Assembly (NCBI RefSeq): GCF_004770045.1
Contig: NZ_RQFO01000001.1
Coordinates: 1-64,000 of the forward strand
DNA: 64,000 nucleotides
DNA from: Leptospira montravelensis
GTDB taxonomy: Bacteria > Spirochaetota > Leptospiria > Leptospirales > Leptospiraceae
Direction of reading: 5' to 3'
Numbering within the stretch: position 1 is the first letter of the stretch; each line of letters begins with the position of its first letter. Positions 28,811 through 37,961 of this stretch are shown piece after piece. The notes under the pieces are model-generated. The model was not told the DNA's origin. It ran no database searches and was given only the letters and a program-made list of their open reading frames with translations. A program made the position numbers and the translations under genes.

Positions 28811-29803
28811 TTATTTTTTCTTTTCTTCTGGGTAGATAGCTTTTCCGTTTTCATCAAACTTTGGAGTAGGAGGAACAGACTCTCGTCTTGCACCTTCTGT
28901 CTCTTTGATTTGAGCATTGGCTTCCATAAGAAGGTCCAACTTTCTAGAAGTGATAAGTCCATAATTGTCATCATGTTGTTCCAATAAATCCAAAGGTTTT
29001 GCATCTGGATTTCCTGGAGGGACAATAGTTCTTTCCATTCGTTTGTTTTCTATGAAGTTGATGAGTGTATCTCTCACCTTTTCGTAGTTACGTTGTTTTT
29101 CTTCGTTACGAGCTTCTTTTAAATCTTCGTTGGAACGGTATTGGTATTCTGGTTTATCCTCATCCGGTGTTTTACTATAAATCATTGCGAGGATAGCAAA
29201 ACGTTTGGCGCGGCGTAAGGTAAGAATCCCTTCTTTGTAAAGAGTAAGTTTGTATCGGTATTGGTGTGGGCTGGAATTAAGACCAGTTGTATAAAGGTCT
29301 TCCGAAGAACGAAGGTCACGAAAACCAAGACGTAACAACGCTTTGGCGCTATTGTCATTGGAACGAATGATGGTAGGAGCTGCTGCTTCGAGGAGAGCTC
29401 TTGCATCTTCGATATATTTTTGAAGTACGATTTCAAAAATATTTTTTAGTTCCCCTTGGGCTTGGCGGAGCTGGCGAAAGCCATACACATAGTTACTTTG
29501 CAGGTACCACATGTTTCCGCTGAAGTCAGATTGGTTGGCTGCTTTTAGGAGTTTGAAATAATCAAAATCCAAATTCTTTTTGGAAGGATCCGCAGCGGGA
29601 GTTTCAGCTCCTGGTTGCGCCGATGCTTGCGTTTCTTCTTGCGAAGGAGCCAAATTGCTCAGAGCGACGTTGATAAAATTTAAGTTTTCTTTGTTTTCAA
29701 AGATTAAAATCCCCAGATTCGTCTGTTCTGGTGATACTGCACTGATATGCGAGATATGACCCACAACCATTGCAAAAAAGAGGATGAATTTCCATTTTCC
29801 CAT
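28811..29803 (-). CDS. Secreted helical hypothetical protein
   Basis: A 330-aa protein with a signal peptide at about 1-22 (FFAMVVGHISHISAVSPE). A Gln/Ala/Pro-rich linker spans 55-75 (EETQASAQPGAETPAADPSK) and a long alpha-helical domain spans 78-300 (ARALLEAAAPTIIRSNDNSA). The C-terminus is charged. It is probably periplasmic and structural. It shares an operon with the anchored protein immediately downstream. It looks Leptospira-specific. Confidence 0.78.
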   Translation of the reverse strand: MGKWKFILFFAMVVGHISHISAVSPEQTNLGILIFENKENLNFINVALSNLAPSQEETQASAQPGAETPAADPSKKNLDFDYFKLLKAANQSDFSGNMWYLQSNYVYGFRQLRQAQGELKNIFEIVLQKYIEDARALLEAAAPTIIRSNDNSAKALLRLGFRDLRSSEDLYTTGLNSSPHQYRYKLTLYKEGILTLRRAKRFAILAMIYSKTPDEDKPEYQYRSNEDLKEARNEEKQRNYEKVRDTLINFIENKRMERTIVPPGNPDAKPLDLLEQHDDNYGLITSRKLDLLMEANAQIKETEGARRESVPPTPKFDENGKAIYPEEKKK

Positions 29804-29855
29804 AGCTCTACCTTGTTTTATATATCGGAGCTACGGGAAAAACCAGGACTAAATT

Positions 29856-31082
29856 TTACATTTTTTGGATTCGTTCTATCGCAGAAATCACATCTTCCCG
29901 CTTTCCGAAGGCAGAAAGTCGGAAATACCCTTCTCCAGCCGGTCCAAATCCCGATCCAGGAGTTCCCACCACTTGTGCTTTTCCCAGAAGTTCGTCAAAA
30001 AATTCCCAAGATTTTAAACCTTTTGGAGTTTTTAACCAAATGTAGGGAGCGTTGGTTCCGCCAAATACAGTGTATCCCGCAGTCGCAAGTCCTTCACGGA
30101 TGAGTTTTGCATTTTGCATATAGTAGGAAATTTGTTCTTTGATCTCCACTTGGCCTTGTACCGAAAAAACTGCCTCAGCTCCTTTTTGTGTCACATAAGA
30201 CACTCCATTGAACTTGGTGGTGTGGCGGCGGTTCCAAAGAGAATTAAAACTAATTTCTTCCCCTGCCTTTGTTTTACCTTTTAGATCTTTTGGAATCACA
30301 AGGTAGGCACAGCGTGTTCCTGTAAAACCTGCGGTTTTGGAAAAGGATCTAAATTCCATAGCCACTTCTTTGGCTCCAGGAATTTCATAAATGGATTTTG
30401 GAATTTCTGGATCTTGGATGAAGGATTCGTAAGCAGAATCATAAAGGATGATACTACCGATTTTTTTGGCAAAGTTCACCCATTCCGTTAAACGCGCCTT
30501 AGTTGCCACCATTCCCGTAGGGTTATTCGGATAACAAAGGTAAATGATATCTGGTTTTTCTTTTGGAAAATCTGGTTCAAAATTGTTTTCTTCAGTGGCC
30601 GGCATATAAATGATATTCGCATACCTTCCGTCAGAACCCACTTCTCCCGTACGACCTGCCATCACATTTGTATCCACATAAACCGGATACACAGGATCCA
30701 CTACAGCAATTTTACTATCCAATGAAAAAATCTCTTGGATGTTTCCGCAGTCACATTTGGATCCGTCAGAGACAAATACTTCGTCTTCTGCAATTTGAAC
30801 ACCACGAGCGGTATAATCATGGGCAATGATTTTTTGAATCAGAAAAGAATATCCTTGTTCCGGTCCATAACCATGAAAACCTGCAGAACTTCCCATTTCT
30901 TTGGCCGCTTCCACCATAGCATTTACAATTGTAGGTGCCAATGGAAGTGTCACATCTCCAATGCCAAGGCGAATGATTTTTGCGTTTTGGTTGGCTTCTG
31001 AATAAACCTTTACCCTTCTTCCAATTTCAGGGAATAAATATCCTGCTTTCAATTTTAAATAGTTTTCATTTATCTGAGTCAT
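29856..31082 (-). CDS. dapL: LL-diaminopimelate aminotransferase
   Basis: A 408-aa fold-type-I PLP aminotransferase that makes LL-diaminopimelate directly from tetrahydrodipicolinate, for lysine and peptidoglycan. This DapL route is characteristic of Leptospira, chlamydiae and plants. Motifs: [15 protein letters not shown], and the PLP lysine in [16 protein letters not shown]. It shows the DapL-type start ([20 protein letters not shown]) and ends at the conserved [12 protein letters not shown]. It overlaps the DUF2203 gene by 17 nt. Confidence 0.95.
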   Translation of the reverse strand: MTQINENYLKLKAGYLFPEIGRRVKVYSEANQNAKIIRLGIGDVTLPLAPTIVNAMVEAAKEMGSSAGFHGYGPEQGYSFLIQKIIAHDYTARGVQIAEDEVFVSDGSKCDCGNIQEIFSLDSKIAVVDPVYPVYVDTNVMAGRTGEVGSDGRYANIIYMPATEENNFEPDFPKEKPDIIYLCYPNNPTGMVATKARLTEWVNFAKKIGSIILYDSAYESFIQDPEIPKSIYEIPGAKEVAMEFRSFSKTAGFTGTRCAYLVIPKDLKGKTKAGEEISFNSLWNRRHTTKFNGVSYVTQKGAEAVFSVQGQVEIKEQISYYMQNAKLIREGLATAGYTVFGGTNAPYIWLKTPKGLKSWEFFDELLGKAQVVGTPGSGFGPAGEGYFRLSAFGKREDVISAIERIQKM

Positions 31083-31434
31083 CTTCTTCTTTATTTTCCT
31101 CTATGAGTTTTCTCGATCTAAATCCTTCATGATAACCGTGTTCATATAACACGTCTTCTTCGCCCCAGGTCCAACAGTAATAGCCGTTGCCGTGGTCAAA
31201 ATCAACCAACCACAAACCTTTGACATCGATATGCATTGCCAAAATTTCGTTTGTCCAATTTTTTACAATTTCACTGATTTCATCTTCTTTCGCTTCTAAA
31301 ACATTTTCTGGTAACATTTTGTTACGAACATCATCCGCAAGAACACTGGCTCTTAAATAATATTCTCTCGTAATGTCTCGCACGAGAGGTAGGACTTCTC
31401 TTGCTTCTATTAAAGTCCAAATCTTTTTAGTCAA
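31066..31434 (-). CDS. DUF2203 family protein
   Basis: A 122-aa acidic protein with the DUF2203 pattern: [20 protein letters not shown] at the N-terminus, then [35 protein letters not shown] with clustered His/Asp/Trp/Tyr. It overlaps pyrB by 8 nt and dapL by 17 nt, so it sits inside a pyrimidine/lysine operon. The family's function is unknown; the conserved cluster could be a metal site. Confidence 0.85.
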   Translation of the reverse strand: MTKKIWTLIEAREVLPLVRDITREYYLRASVLADDVRNKMLPENVLEAKEDEISEIVKNWTNEILAMHIDVKGLWLVDFDHGNGYYCWTWGEEDVLYEHGYHEGFRSRKLIEENKEEDDSDK

Positions 31435-32359
31435 ATTTCACTCCGAGACTCAGACACAGCAATGCCATTCTCACAACTACTCCATATTTCGCCTGACGGA
31501 AGTAAGCTGCATTGGGAAGGTCATCAATATCTGTAGAAAGTTCATTCACCCTGGGGAGTGGGTGCAAAATGGTGGTGTCTTTTTTGGAAGCAAGAACCAA
31601 TTCCTTATTCACTTTGTAGATATCTTTTAATTTTTCATATTCTCTATGATCCGGGAAACGTTCTTCCTGGATCCTAGTGACATAGGCAACATCGGCATCC
31701 CAAAATGCTTTGATGTCGGTTGTTTCTTCCCATGTCATAGGAAAACCTTCCAAGTTCTTTTTGTACTTTTCTGGAAGCCTTAACTCTTCCGGACTGATGA
31801 GATACAAATGTACCGGGTAATGTCTGAGGAGATTGATAAGGGAATGGATGGTTCGTCCGTATTTTAAATCTCCAATAAAGGCAATGTTCAGACCATCGAT
31901 TTTTCCTTTTTCCGATACGATGGTGTATAAATCCAAAAGCGCTTGGGTCGGATGTTGGCCGGCACCATCACCTGCATTGATGACAGGAATGTTGACAGCC
32001 CCAGCCGCAATCCGAGACGAACCTTCCACCGGATGACGAATGACAGCAATGTCCACATATGCTTCAATCATCTTCATCGTATCATAGAGTGTTTCTCCTT
32101 TCGAGATGGAGGAAAATTGAAATCCTACGGTAGAGATCAGTCGGCCACCCAACCTTTCCATTGCCGCTTCAAAACTCATCCTGGTTCGGGTACTGGCTTC
32201 GAAAAATAAAGAAGCCAGGAGCTTCCCGTGTAGGATTCCGAAGGCTTCTCCCGTTTCATGTAGAACATTCATACGGTTTGTTTTTTCGATGAGGAAATTC
32301 AGGTCTTCTTTGGAAAATTGTAAGGTGTCTAGGATGTTTTTGTGGGAATAGGAGTACAT
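31427..32359 (-). CDS. pyrB: Aspartate carbamoyltransferase catalytic subunit
   Basis: A 310-aa enzyme that forms carbamoyl-aspartate in de novo pyrimidine synthesis. The carbamoyl-phosphate site is STRTR at 56-60, the aspartate domain carries [12 protein letters not shown], and the C-terminal loop has [14 protein letters not shown]. No regulatory PyrI gene is adjacent. It is first in an operon with DUF2203 and dapL. Confidence 0.95.
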   Translation of the reverse strand: MYSYSHKNILDTLQFSKEDLNFLIEKTNRMNVLHETGEAFGILHGKLLASLFFEASTRTRMSFEAAMERLGGRLISTVGFQFSSISKGETLYDTMKMIEAYVDIAVIRHPVEGSSRIAAGAVNIPVINAGDGAGQHPTQALLDLYTIVSEKGKIDGLNIAFIGDLKYGRTIHSLINLLRHYPVHLYLISPEELRLPEKYKKNLEGFPMTWEETTDIKAFWDADVAYVTRIQEERFPDHREYEKLKDIYKVNKELVLASKKDTTILHPLPRVNELSTDIDDLPNAAYFRQAKYGVVVRMALLCLSLGVKFD

Positions 32360-32425
32360 AAGTCGGAAATCTTTTCTCTAGGGTTTTTGGTATCGAATAA
32401 ATCGAAAACATATTTTTTGGTATTT

Positions 32426-32839
32426 ATGGTCGATACGATTCAGAACAAACTTCGCGATATGGAGCTGGTCACCCAACACCTGGTCCAACCTGACGATTTG
32501 AACTACCATAACAATCTTTTTGGGGGAAAAATGCTCTCCTGGATCGATGAGGGGATGGCAATGTATATAATGAATAAAATTCGTTATACCAATATTGTCA
32601 CCATGAGTATGGACAATGTGGTATTTCGATCCCCCGCTCGTGCCGGTGACATCATCCAAATCTACGGGAAAATTGTAAAATATGGAAAATCTTCTGTAAC
32701 TTCCCGGACCTTGGCCATTACAAACAATCCACAAACGGGAAAGATGTCTACTGTGATCGAAAGTGATATCACCTATGTTTGTTTAGGTGACAACGGGAAA
32801 CCTACGGCCTACTTTCGAAACTTTACCCCAACCACTTAG
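32426..32839 (+). CDS. Acyl-CoA thioesterase (hotdog fold)
   Basis: 137 aa from the ATG at 32426; the frame opens earlier but only within the divergent pyrB start. It is a single hotdog domain of the YciA/Acot type: [22 protein letters not shown] (Asn/Asp active-site helix) and [20 protein letters not shown]. It hydrolyses acyl-CoA to free acid and CoA. Its last 17 nt overlap the convergent ubiX gene. Confidence 0.9.
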   Translation: MVDTIQNKLRDMELVTQHLVQPDDLNYHNNLFGGKMLSWIDEGMAMYIMNKIRYTNIVTMSMDNVVFRSPARAGDIIQIYGKIVKYGKSSVTSRTLAITNNPQTGKMSTVIESDITYVCLGDNGKPTAYFRNFTPTT

Positions 32840-33419
32840 GAAATAATGTTTGGTTCACTCCAAGAAGACCTAGGATTCTTCCTGCAATAAAATCTCCCAA
32901 GTCATCTAATGTTTTTGGCATTTGATAAAATCCAGGGGAAGCAGGAAGGATGATTGCTCCCGCTTCATCTAAATTTAAAAGATTTTTAAGATGAATGCGG
33001 TTGTATGGAGTTTCTCTTGGGACTACAATGAGTCTCCTTCTTTCTTTCAGAGAAACATCGGCGGCTCTTTCAATCAAATTTTCTGTGAGTCCCTGTGACA
33101 TAGATGCCACTGTCTTCATACTACAAGGGATTACAACCATTCCATCCCAAGTATTCGAACCACTAGCAATATCGGAACCTATATCAAAAAAATTACGAAC
33201 ATGAAACTTATGTTTGGTTTGTGGTTTCCATTTTGTTTCTACAAAAGAAAGAATGTCCTCTGTCGTCTCCACCTTTGTCTCATACTCTTCGGAAAAAATC
33301 CTTAGAGCGGCAGGACTTGCTGTGATGTAAGTCTCTCCTTCTAATTCAGAGAGAGCACGGAGGAACCGGGCAGCATAAATACTGCCACTAGCACCCGCAA
33401 GGCCTACCACAAGTTTCAT
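32823..33419 (-). CDS. ubiX: UbiX-type flavin prenyltransferase
   Basis: A 198-aa enzyme making prenylated FMN, the cofactor of UbiD-type decarboxylases. [20 protein letters not shown] is the FMN-binding start, and [25 protein letters not shown] and [18 protein letters not shown] are signature stretches. It is coupled to ubiA (TAATG, 1-nt overlap), which supports a quinone pathway role. Confidence 0.93.
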   Translation of the reverse strand: MKLVVGLAGASGSIYAARFLRALSELEGETYITASPAALRIFSEEYETKVETTEDILSFVETKWKPQTKHKFHVRNFFDIGSDIASGSNTWDGMVVIPCSMKTVASMSQGLTENLIERAADVSLKERRRLIVVPRETPYNRIHLKNLLNLDEAGAIILPASPGFYQMPKTLDDLGDFIAGRILGLLGVNQTLFPKWLG

Positions 33420-34327
33420 TAAAAACTAATTCCTGATGATATCTTTAGCAAAAACTCGTTCCACTTATCAAATAAAATGGCGAGGAATAAAACTACGCTG
33501 ATCCAAGAGTTGATTTGGAAAAAAATGAGAGGTAAATCTTTTCCTTTGTATTTAAAGGAAATTTTGTGTTCATACATAATCAAAATGCCAATCACAGAAA
33601 GGATGAAAAAATACATAAACCCTAACTCGGCATTGATTCCAGCCAATATAAAAAACATTAAAGACAAAGTATGCAAAATGATAGCAATGATTCGGGATTT
33701 GTTCTCACCAAGTTTAGCAGGAATGCTATGGAGTTTTTCTTTGGCATCAAAATCCATATCCTGGATTGCATATAACACATCAAAGGCGGAAATATGAAAC
33801 AACAAACCTATCGAAAATAAAACAGGAATGATATTGATAGTTTCGGTAATGGCAATCCAAGCGCCTAGTGGTGCCATTGAAATGGCAAATCCTAATACCA
33901 AATGGCAAAAAAGGGTAAAACGTTTTGTCAGTGAATATAGAAATAAAACAAAAAGAGCCGGGAAGGAAAGTAGGAAGGCCAATTTGTTTACAAAAAAACT
34001 CGCAAAGATAAAAATAAAAGCAGATAAACCAATAAATAAAAGGGCCGAAAGTTTTGAAATTTTTCCCGAAGGAATTTCCCTATTTTGGGTGCGGGGGTTT
34101 TTTTCATCAATTTCTGAATCCACATATCGATTGAAACCCATTGCAGCACTGCGAGCGCTTACCATACAAACGAGGACTAGTGCCCCGATTCGGAGTAAAT
34201 CTCCCGTATCCAAGGTAGATTCTAGGTAGGCTAGAAGGAAACTAATCCCTGCGAACGGCAAGGCAAAGAGTGTGTGAGAAAATTTGACCATTTTAGCGTA
34301 GAGGACTAGGTTTTTTAAGAAGTTCAT
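33419..34327 (-). CDS. ubiA: UbiA-family prenyltransferase
   Basis: A 302-aa membrane prenyltransferase with eight or nine helices and the two Asp-rich Mg-diphosphate sites: [20 protein letters not shown] and [14 protein letters not shown]. The pair UbiA-UbiX occurs in ubiquinone and in futalosine-type menaquinone pathways (MqnP). Leptospira is known for menaquinone, so a polyprenyl transfer to a menaquinone precursor is likely. The gene symbol names the family, not a proven substrate. Confidence 0.88.
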   Translation of the reverse strand: MNFLKNLVLYAKMVKFSHTLFALPFAGISFLLAYLESTLDTGDLLRIGALVLVCMVSARSAAMGFNRYVDSEIDEKNPRTQNREIPSGKISKLSALLFIGLSAFIFIFASFFVNKLAFLLSFPALFVLFLYSLTKRFTLFCHLVLGFAISMAPLGAWIAITETINIIPVLFSIGLLFHISAFDVLYAIQDMDFDAKEKLHSIPAKLGENKSRIIAIILHTLSLMFFILAGINAELGFMYFFILSVIGILIMYEHKISFKYKGKDLPLIFFQINSWISVVLFLAILFDKWNEFLLKISSGISF

Positions 34328-34420
34328 AACATCCTTTCTGCCCTTAGTTTAGACAGATAAAAGGTTTTTTGGTTCATTCCGATTGGATTTCTTCCGTTCC
34401 TAGTACCAAGGTCTTAATTT

Positions 34421-35254
34421 ATGAATATCCGTCTTTCTTTTCTTGTGCGATTCCCAATATCTTCCATTACATTTGGAATTTTTCTTCTGGTGACCGCCAT
34501 CAGTGCTCACTCAAGTTTGGAAGACAGACCTTTACGAATTTTTTTCCATTGTGGCAAGGAACTTTTTACTCGAATGGATGAAGAAGGTAGAGGGGGCCTC
34601 AGTGCTCTCCTTGGCTTCGTAGAAAGAGAAAAAATGGATTTGGATTTAAAACGAGGAAAAGGGTACATGTTGTACCCTTTTAGTCCCAAAGACAAACCAC
34701 TCGAATTTCCTTTTGATGGATTTACCTTAGGAAAATCCAAAGAAATGAACCACGGTCCCGTTAAACTTGGTTTAGGTTCCATCCAGGAACTCATAGATCT
34801 AAAAAATATCGAAGAATATGATGGTTGGATTGTTTATGTAAGTGCAGACGATGAAACTAAAATTCCTCTTCTTCCTTGGCAAAACCACCCAGAACTTCCC
34901 CTCTTCCTTCTTGTGGAAGGAAAACCTATCTCCCGATTTCGTTATTTGTCGAATGTCCATCAAATTGAATGTCCCAAAGATTATGGGAGACTTGGGACCT
35001 TGAATTTGTTTTTTCGAAAACGAAACTTAATACGTTTGGATTATAAATTAGAATCCATTAACTTAACAGATCGCAATCGTTCTTGGAAACAAAGAAAGGA
35101 ATCGGAAACAGAAGAAGGATTAGAGAAACCTACTCCGAAAACGAAGGACATAGGGAAGAAAGAGGACAATCCGAACAAAATGTCCGGCGGGCCTGGCAGT
35201 ATTTACGACCGAGAAATATTAGGTAAAGAGATAGGTTTCGGCAAATCTCCTTAG
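34421..35254 (+). CDS. Exported hypothetical protein overlapping nth
   Basis: A 277-aa protein with an N-terminal hydrophobic signal at about 12-30 (SSITFGIFLLVTAISAHSS). A beta-rich domain follows (GYMLYPFSPKDKPLEFPFDG, DGWIVYVSADDETKIPLLPW), then a Lys/Glu/Pro-rich tail. An AAGG ribosome site lies before the ATG. Its last 125 nt overlap the convergent nth gene, covering the nth iron-sulfur cysteines, so the tail here may be a later 3' extension. Divergent from ubiA. Function unknown. Confidence 0.7.
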   Translation: MNIRLSFLVRFPISSITFGIFLLVTAISAHSSLEDRPLRIFFHCGKELFTRMDEEGRGGLSALLGFVEREKMDLDLKRGKGYMLYPFSPKDKPLEFPFDGFTLGKSKEMNHGPVKLGLGSIQELIDLKNIEEYDGWIVYVSADDETKIPLLPWQNHPELPLFLLVEGKPISRFRYLSNVHQIECPKDYGRLGTLNLFFRKRNLIRLDYKLESINLTDRNRSWKQRKESETEEGLEKPTPKTKDIGKKEDNPNKMSGGPGSIYDREILGKEIGFGKSP

Positions 35255-35771
35255 GGGTAATTTTCATCATCTCCCGTTCAATTTGTACAGGATCGGTTTT
35301 ATTTGTAAATCCCAACCTTTTTGTCAGTCGTTTTACATGGGTATCCACAACAAAACCTTCCACAACTCCATAAATTTCTGCAAGAACCACATTGGCCGTT
35401 TTTCTTCCAAACCCAGGAAGTGTGATGGCTTCCTCCATTGTCTTTGGAATTTCACCACCAAATTCAGAAAGAACCATCTTAGCAAAACCTTGGATACTTT
35501 TGGCTTTGTTTTTATAAAACCCAGTGGAGAAAATTTTTTTTTCAATCGCAGAAAGCGGAGCTTTGGCAAAGGATTCAAGTGTAGGAAAGGTACGGAAAAG
35601 TTCAGGGGTGACCTGATTCACACGTTCGTCCGTACACTGTGCACTCAAAATGACAGCGATGGCCAACTCATAAGGTTTAGAAAAAGTGAGGGGAGTTTCT
35701 ACGACACCGAACTCCGCCTCTAGGAGGCGGTAGACATCGGTGATTTTGGGTGTTTTTTTGGATTGTTTCAA
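35130..35771 (-). CDS. nth: Endonuclease III
   Basis: A 213-aa base-excision DNA glycosylase/AP lyase. The helix-hairpin-helix LPGFGRKTANVVLAE carries the catalytic Lys, VDTHVKRLTKRLGF carries the catalytic Asp, and the C-terminal 4Fe-4S cluster is Cys-x6-Cys-x2-Cys-x5-Cys (YCQARRTFCSDCPLSSLC). The cluster region is encoded inside the 125-nt overlap with the convergent gene. It lies 22 nt after rpmB. Confidence 0.95.
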   Translation of the reverse strand: MKQSKKTPKITDVYRLLEAEFGVVETPLTFSKPYELAIAVILSAQCTDERVNQVTPELFRTFPTLESFAKAPLSAIEKKIFSTGFYKNKAKSIQGFAKMVLSEFGGEIPKTMEEAITLPGFGRKTANVVLAEIYGVVEGFVVDTHVKRLTKRLGFTNKTDPVQIEREMMKITPKEICRNLSLYLIFLGRKYCQARRTFCSDCPLSSLCPSFSE

Positions 35772-35793
35772 TCCAGAAGCAAACTAAAAAAAT

Positions 35794-36078
35794 TTAGGCT
35801 GCTGGTTGTGCTTTAGGAGTGATTCCAACGTATTTTTTTGGTGTGATGGCAGTAATATCGCCGCCGTGGTCTTTGATTGCCACTTTCAAACCTTTTTTAC
35901 GAAGAGTTCGCAAAGCACGTGTAGAAATCTTAACGCGAACCCAACGGTTCTCGTCTTCCAAAAAGATTTTCTTTGTGATCACATTCACCTTCCAGATACG
36001 GCGATTCTTTTTATGAGAATGGGATACGTTATTCCCTGCCGTTGTTCCTTTTCCGGTTACTACACATGTTCTAGCCAT
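35794..36078 (-). CDS. rpmB: 50S ribosomal protein L28
   Basis: A 94-aa protein starting [20 protein letters not shown], with [14 protein letters not shown] and [15 protein letters not shown] typical of L28. A C-terminal extension ending AQPAA is slightly longer than in E. coli. It lies between the LOG gene and nth with short gaps. Confidence 0.95.
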   Translation of the reverse strand: MARTCVVTGKGTTAGNNVSHSHKKNRRIWKVNVITKKIFLEDENRWVRVKISTRALRTLRKKGLKVAIKDHGGDITAITPKKYVGITPKAQPAA

Positions 36079-36096
36079 AATTATTACCTTGTTTCG

Positions 36097-36861
36097 CTAT
36101 GTTTTTGTACCCTCAGAATGGGTCAATTCGAAACGAATCTTTTCCTGAAAGAATCGGAGTGCTTCCACAGGACTGTCTGCAAATCCAAAAAGTTGTAAGT
36201 CTTCTTCCGAAATCAGTCGCATTTCTGCTAATTTTTTGAAATTGATAACCTCAGACCAAAACTTCGATCCGTACAAAAGGATGGGGATTCGACTTTTTTT
36301 TCCGGTTTGGACAAGAGTCAATGTTTCAAATAATTCATCAAAAGTCCCAAACCCACCGGGAAAAGCAATCATCCCTCTACAGGTTTTCATAAACCAAAGT
36401 TTACGCATAAAAAAGTAATGAAACTCGAAAGTTAACTCTGGGTTTACATAGGGATTCGGGTGTTGTTCGTGAGGAAGGACAATGTTGAGTGCCACAGATT
36501 TAGAACCTGCCTCTTTGGCACCACGGTTCCCCGCTTCCATAATTCCAGGTCCCCCGCCCGTACAAATATGTAAGTTGCGATCAGGGATTTCCTGTTTTAA
36601 AACTTCTGCCCATTCAGTAATTAGTCGGGAAAACTCACGTGCTTCTTCATAATAATGTGTAAGACCATCTAACGGGGAAGGCGGATTTCTTTTTTGCGAT
36701 TCTGGGGAAGGAATTCTAGCGGATCCAAAAACCACAATGGTATCGGTGATTCCATGTTCCTGGAATTCCGCCTTAGGGTGAAGATACTCAGAAAGGATTC
36801 GGATGGGGCCGGCTTCATTCCCCCATAAAAAACTTTGATTCTCAAAGGCTAAATCATTCAT
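36097..36861 (-). CDS. LOG family (TIGR00730-type) nucleotide-binding protein
   Basis: 254 aa from the ATG at 36861 (MNDLAFENQ). The frame extends to 36954 but would run into the divergent gene at 36896. It has a Rossmann fold with CTGGGPGIMEAGNRGAKEAG and the LOG signature PGGFGTFDELFE. LOG proteins release cytokinin-type bases from nucleotide 5'-monophosphates; many bacterial members are PpnN-like nucleosidases. Old annotation as lysine decarboxylase is wrong for this fold. It lies 18 nt before rpmB. Confidence 0.88.
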   Translation of the reverse strand: MNDLAFENQSFLWGNEAGPIRILSEYLHPKAEFQEHGITDTIVVFGSARIPSPESQKRNPPSPLDGLTHYYEEAREFSRLITEWAEVLKQEIPDRNLHICTGGGPGIMEAGNRGAKEAGSKSVALNIVLPHEQHPNPYVNPELTFEFHYFFMRKLWFMKTCRGMIAFPGGFGTFDELFETLTLVQTGKKSRIPILLYGSKFWSEVINFKKLAEMRLISEEDLQLFGFADSPVEALRFFQEKIRFELTHSEGTKT

Positions 36862-36895
36862 CTTGTTATCATAGATCGACCGAAAGGTATAAAAA

Positions 36896-37744
36896 ATGCG
36901 GAAATTCCCAAAAACAATCCCTTTCCTGATTTCACTAGAACATCTCCCTATCACAGAAACGAATCTGAAACAAATGGCTATGGATTGGGAAGGTAGTGGA
37001 TTTCCATTTTTACGTCCTGCTGTGGTTTTGGATTGGAAAACAGAACCACAAGCTTTGAGTCACTCTAGTTTAGAAATAGAATTAATATTAAGTCTTGGTT
37101 TTTGGGAAGGACTCTGCGGTTGGATTTTACCAAATCAATTTTCCGCCTTTAAAAAAAATCACCTAACAGAATCTTTACGAAATGAACTCTTTTCTCAAAA
37201 AAGAAAAACCAAACCAATTTCTATTTTCTATCTGTGGAAAAAATTTGGGAAGTCTCCCCTTTCCCTTGTATGGGTAAACTTAGGATTCATAAAAATGCGA
37301 ATGGAGTTGGATTTAGAATCAAACTTTTTCTCAAATGCCCTACCACTTTCTTTTGAAGGTGAGAAAAAACTCTACTTTCGTATAGGGCACTTAAAAACCA
37401 TTCACTACCTATTTTCTAAAAAAGAATTTAAATTCCCTTATCCGAAGTTTGCCGAAGTATATATCAAAACCCGTGACAAACATTCTGACGAAAGTATAGG
37501 AAAAGTGTTTTATACTTTTATCGGGTATTTACTTGAAAAAAACACCGACGAATACCTGTTACCATATTGGGGATTTGAATTAACACTTCCTGAATCTATA
37601 AGAAAACAAATTCCAGAGGAAATTTGGAATCTAACGAACTCACCCGCTCCCTCTTTATGGAGAGAGGATCATCTTTTTGAAAATGAATTAGAATTTAGGA
37701 CTGTCTACCAGGTTTCCACTTCTTCGCTAAATCATCTAAGATGA
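36896..37744 (+). CDS. Hypothetical protein (282 aa)
   Basis: A 282-aa soluble protein without a signal peptide, rich in Phe, Leu and Lys (FFSNALPLSFEGEKKLYFRIG). It has no motif that I recognise. It is divergent from the LOG gene (34 nt between starts), and its 3' end overlaps the small HTH gene by 50 nt. Codon use looks like the neighbours, supporting a real gene. Function unknown. Confidence 0.7.
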   Translation: MRKFPKTIPFLISLEHLPITETNLKQMAMDWEGSGFPFLRPAVVLDWKTEPQALSHSSLEIELILSLGFWEGLCGWILPNQFSAFKKNHLTESLRNELFSQKRKTKPISIFYLWKKFGKSPLSLVWVNLGFIKMRMELDLESNFFSNALPLSFEGEKKLYFRIGHLKTIHYLFSKKEFKFPYPKFAEVYIKTRDKHSDESIGKVFYTFIGYLLEKNTDEYLLPYWGFELTLPESIRKQIPEEIWNLTNSPAPSLWREDHLFENELEFRTVYQVSTSSLNHLR

Positions 37745-37904
37745 TAAAACGTGAGTTTTTACCAATAACAACTTCATTGATTTTTTTATCTTGTAATGCT
37801 CGGTAAACAGAGGTTCGGCTAGTGTTTTTCTTTTCAGCGAAATATTTGATCTCTAACAGATTTTTACTGATTTGTTTGCATGTATTCACTAGTGCATCTG
37901 ACAT
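37695..37904 (-). CDS. Small helix-turn-helix DNA-binding protein
   Basis: A 69-aa protein with a MerR/excisionase-like winged helix: IKYFAEKKNTSRTSVYRALQ as the helix-turn-helix, then KINEVVIGKNSRFIILDDLAKKW as the wing. A perfect TATAAT box (37951-37956, minus) and an inverted repeat over its ribosome site (37911-37931) suggest its own promoter and possible autoregulation. It overlaps the 3' end of the preceding gene convergently. Targets unknown. Confidence 0.75.
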   Translation of the reverse strand: MSDALVNTCKQISKNLLEIKYFAEKKNTSRTSVYRALQDKKINEVVIGKNSRFIILDDLAKKWKPGRQS

Positions 37905-37910
37905 TTTTTA

Positions 37911-37956
37911 TCTAACCTCTCTGGTGTTAGACAGTTTGTTCGATAAAGAGATTATA
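37911..37956 (-). promoter_or_regulatory. Promoter -10 and operator-like inverted repeat before the HTH gene
   Basis: On the minus strand TATAAT (37951-37956) is followed by the inverted repeat TCTAAC-N9-GTTAGA (37911-37931). The ribosome site AGAGG lies in the loop, 11 nt before the ATG. The repeat could be an operator for the HTH protein or an RNA hairpin that exposes the ribosome site in its loop. No convincing -35 hexamer at 16-18 nt was found. Confidence 0.45.
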
Positions 37957-37961
37957 TTTTT

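Noticed and set aside
28810..29025. N-terminal extension of the 28171 gene to an earlier Met.
   Set aside because: It lies wholly inside the upstream gene in another frame; the ATG one base after that gene's stop gives a clean membrane anchor.
36862..36954. Longer start of the LOG protein.
   Set aside because: It would run into the divergent gene at 36896, and the extra residues have no homology to the fold.
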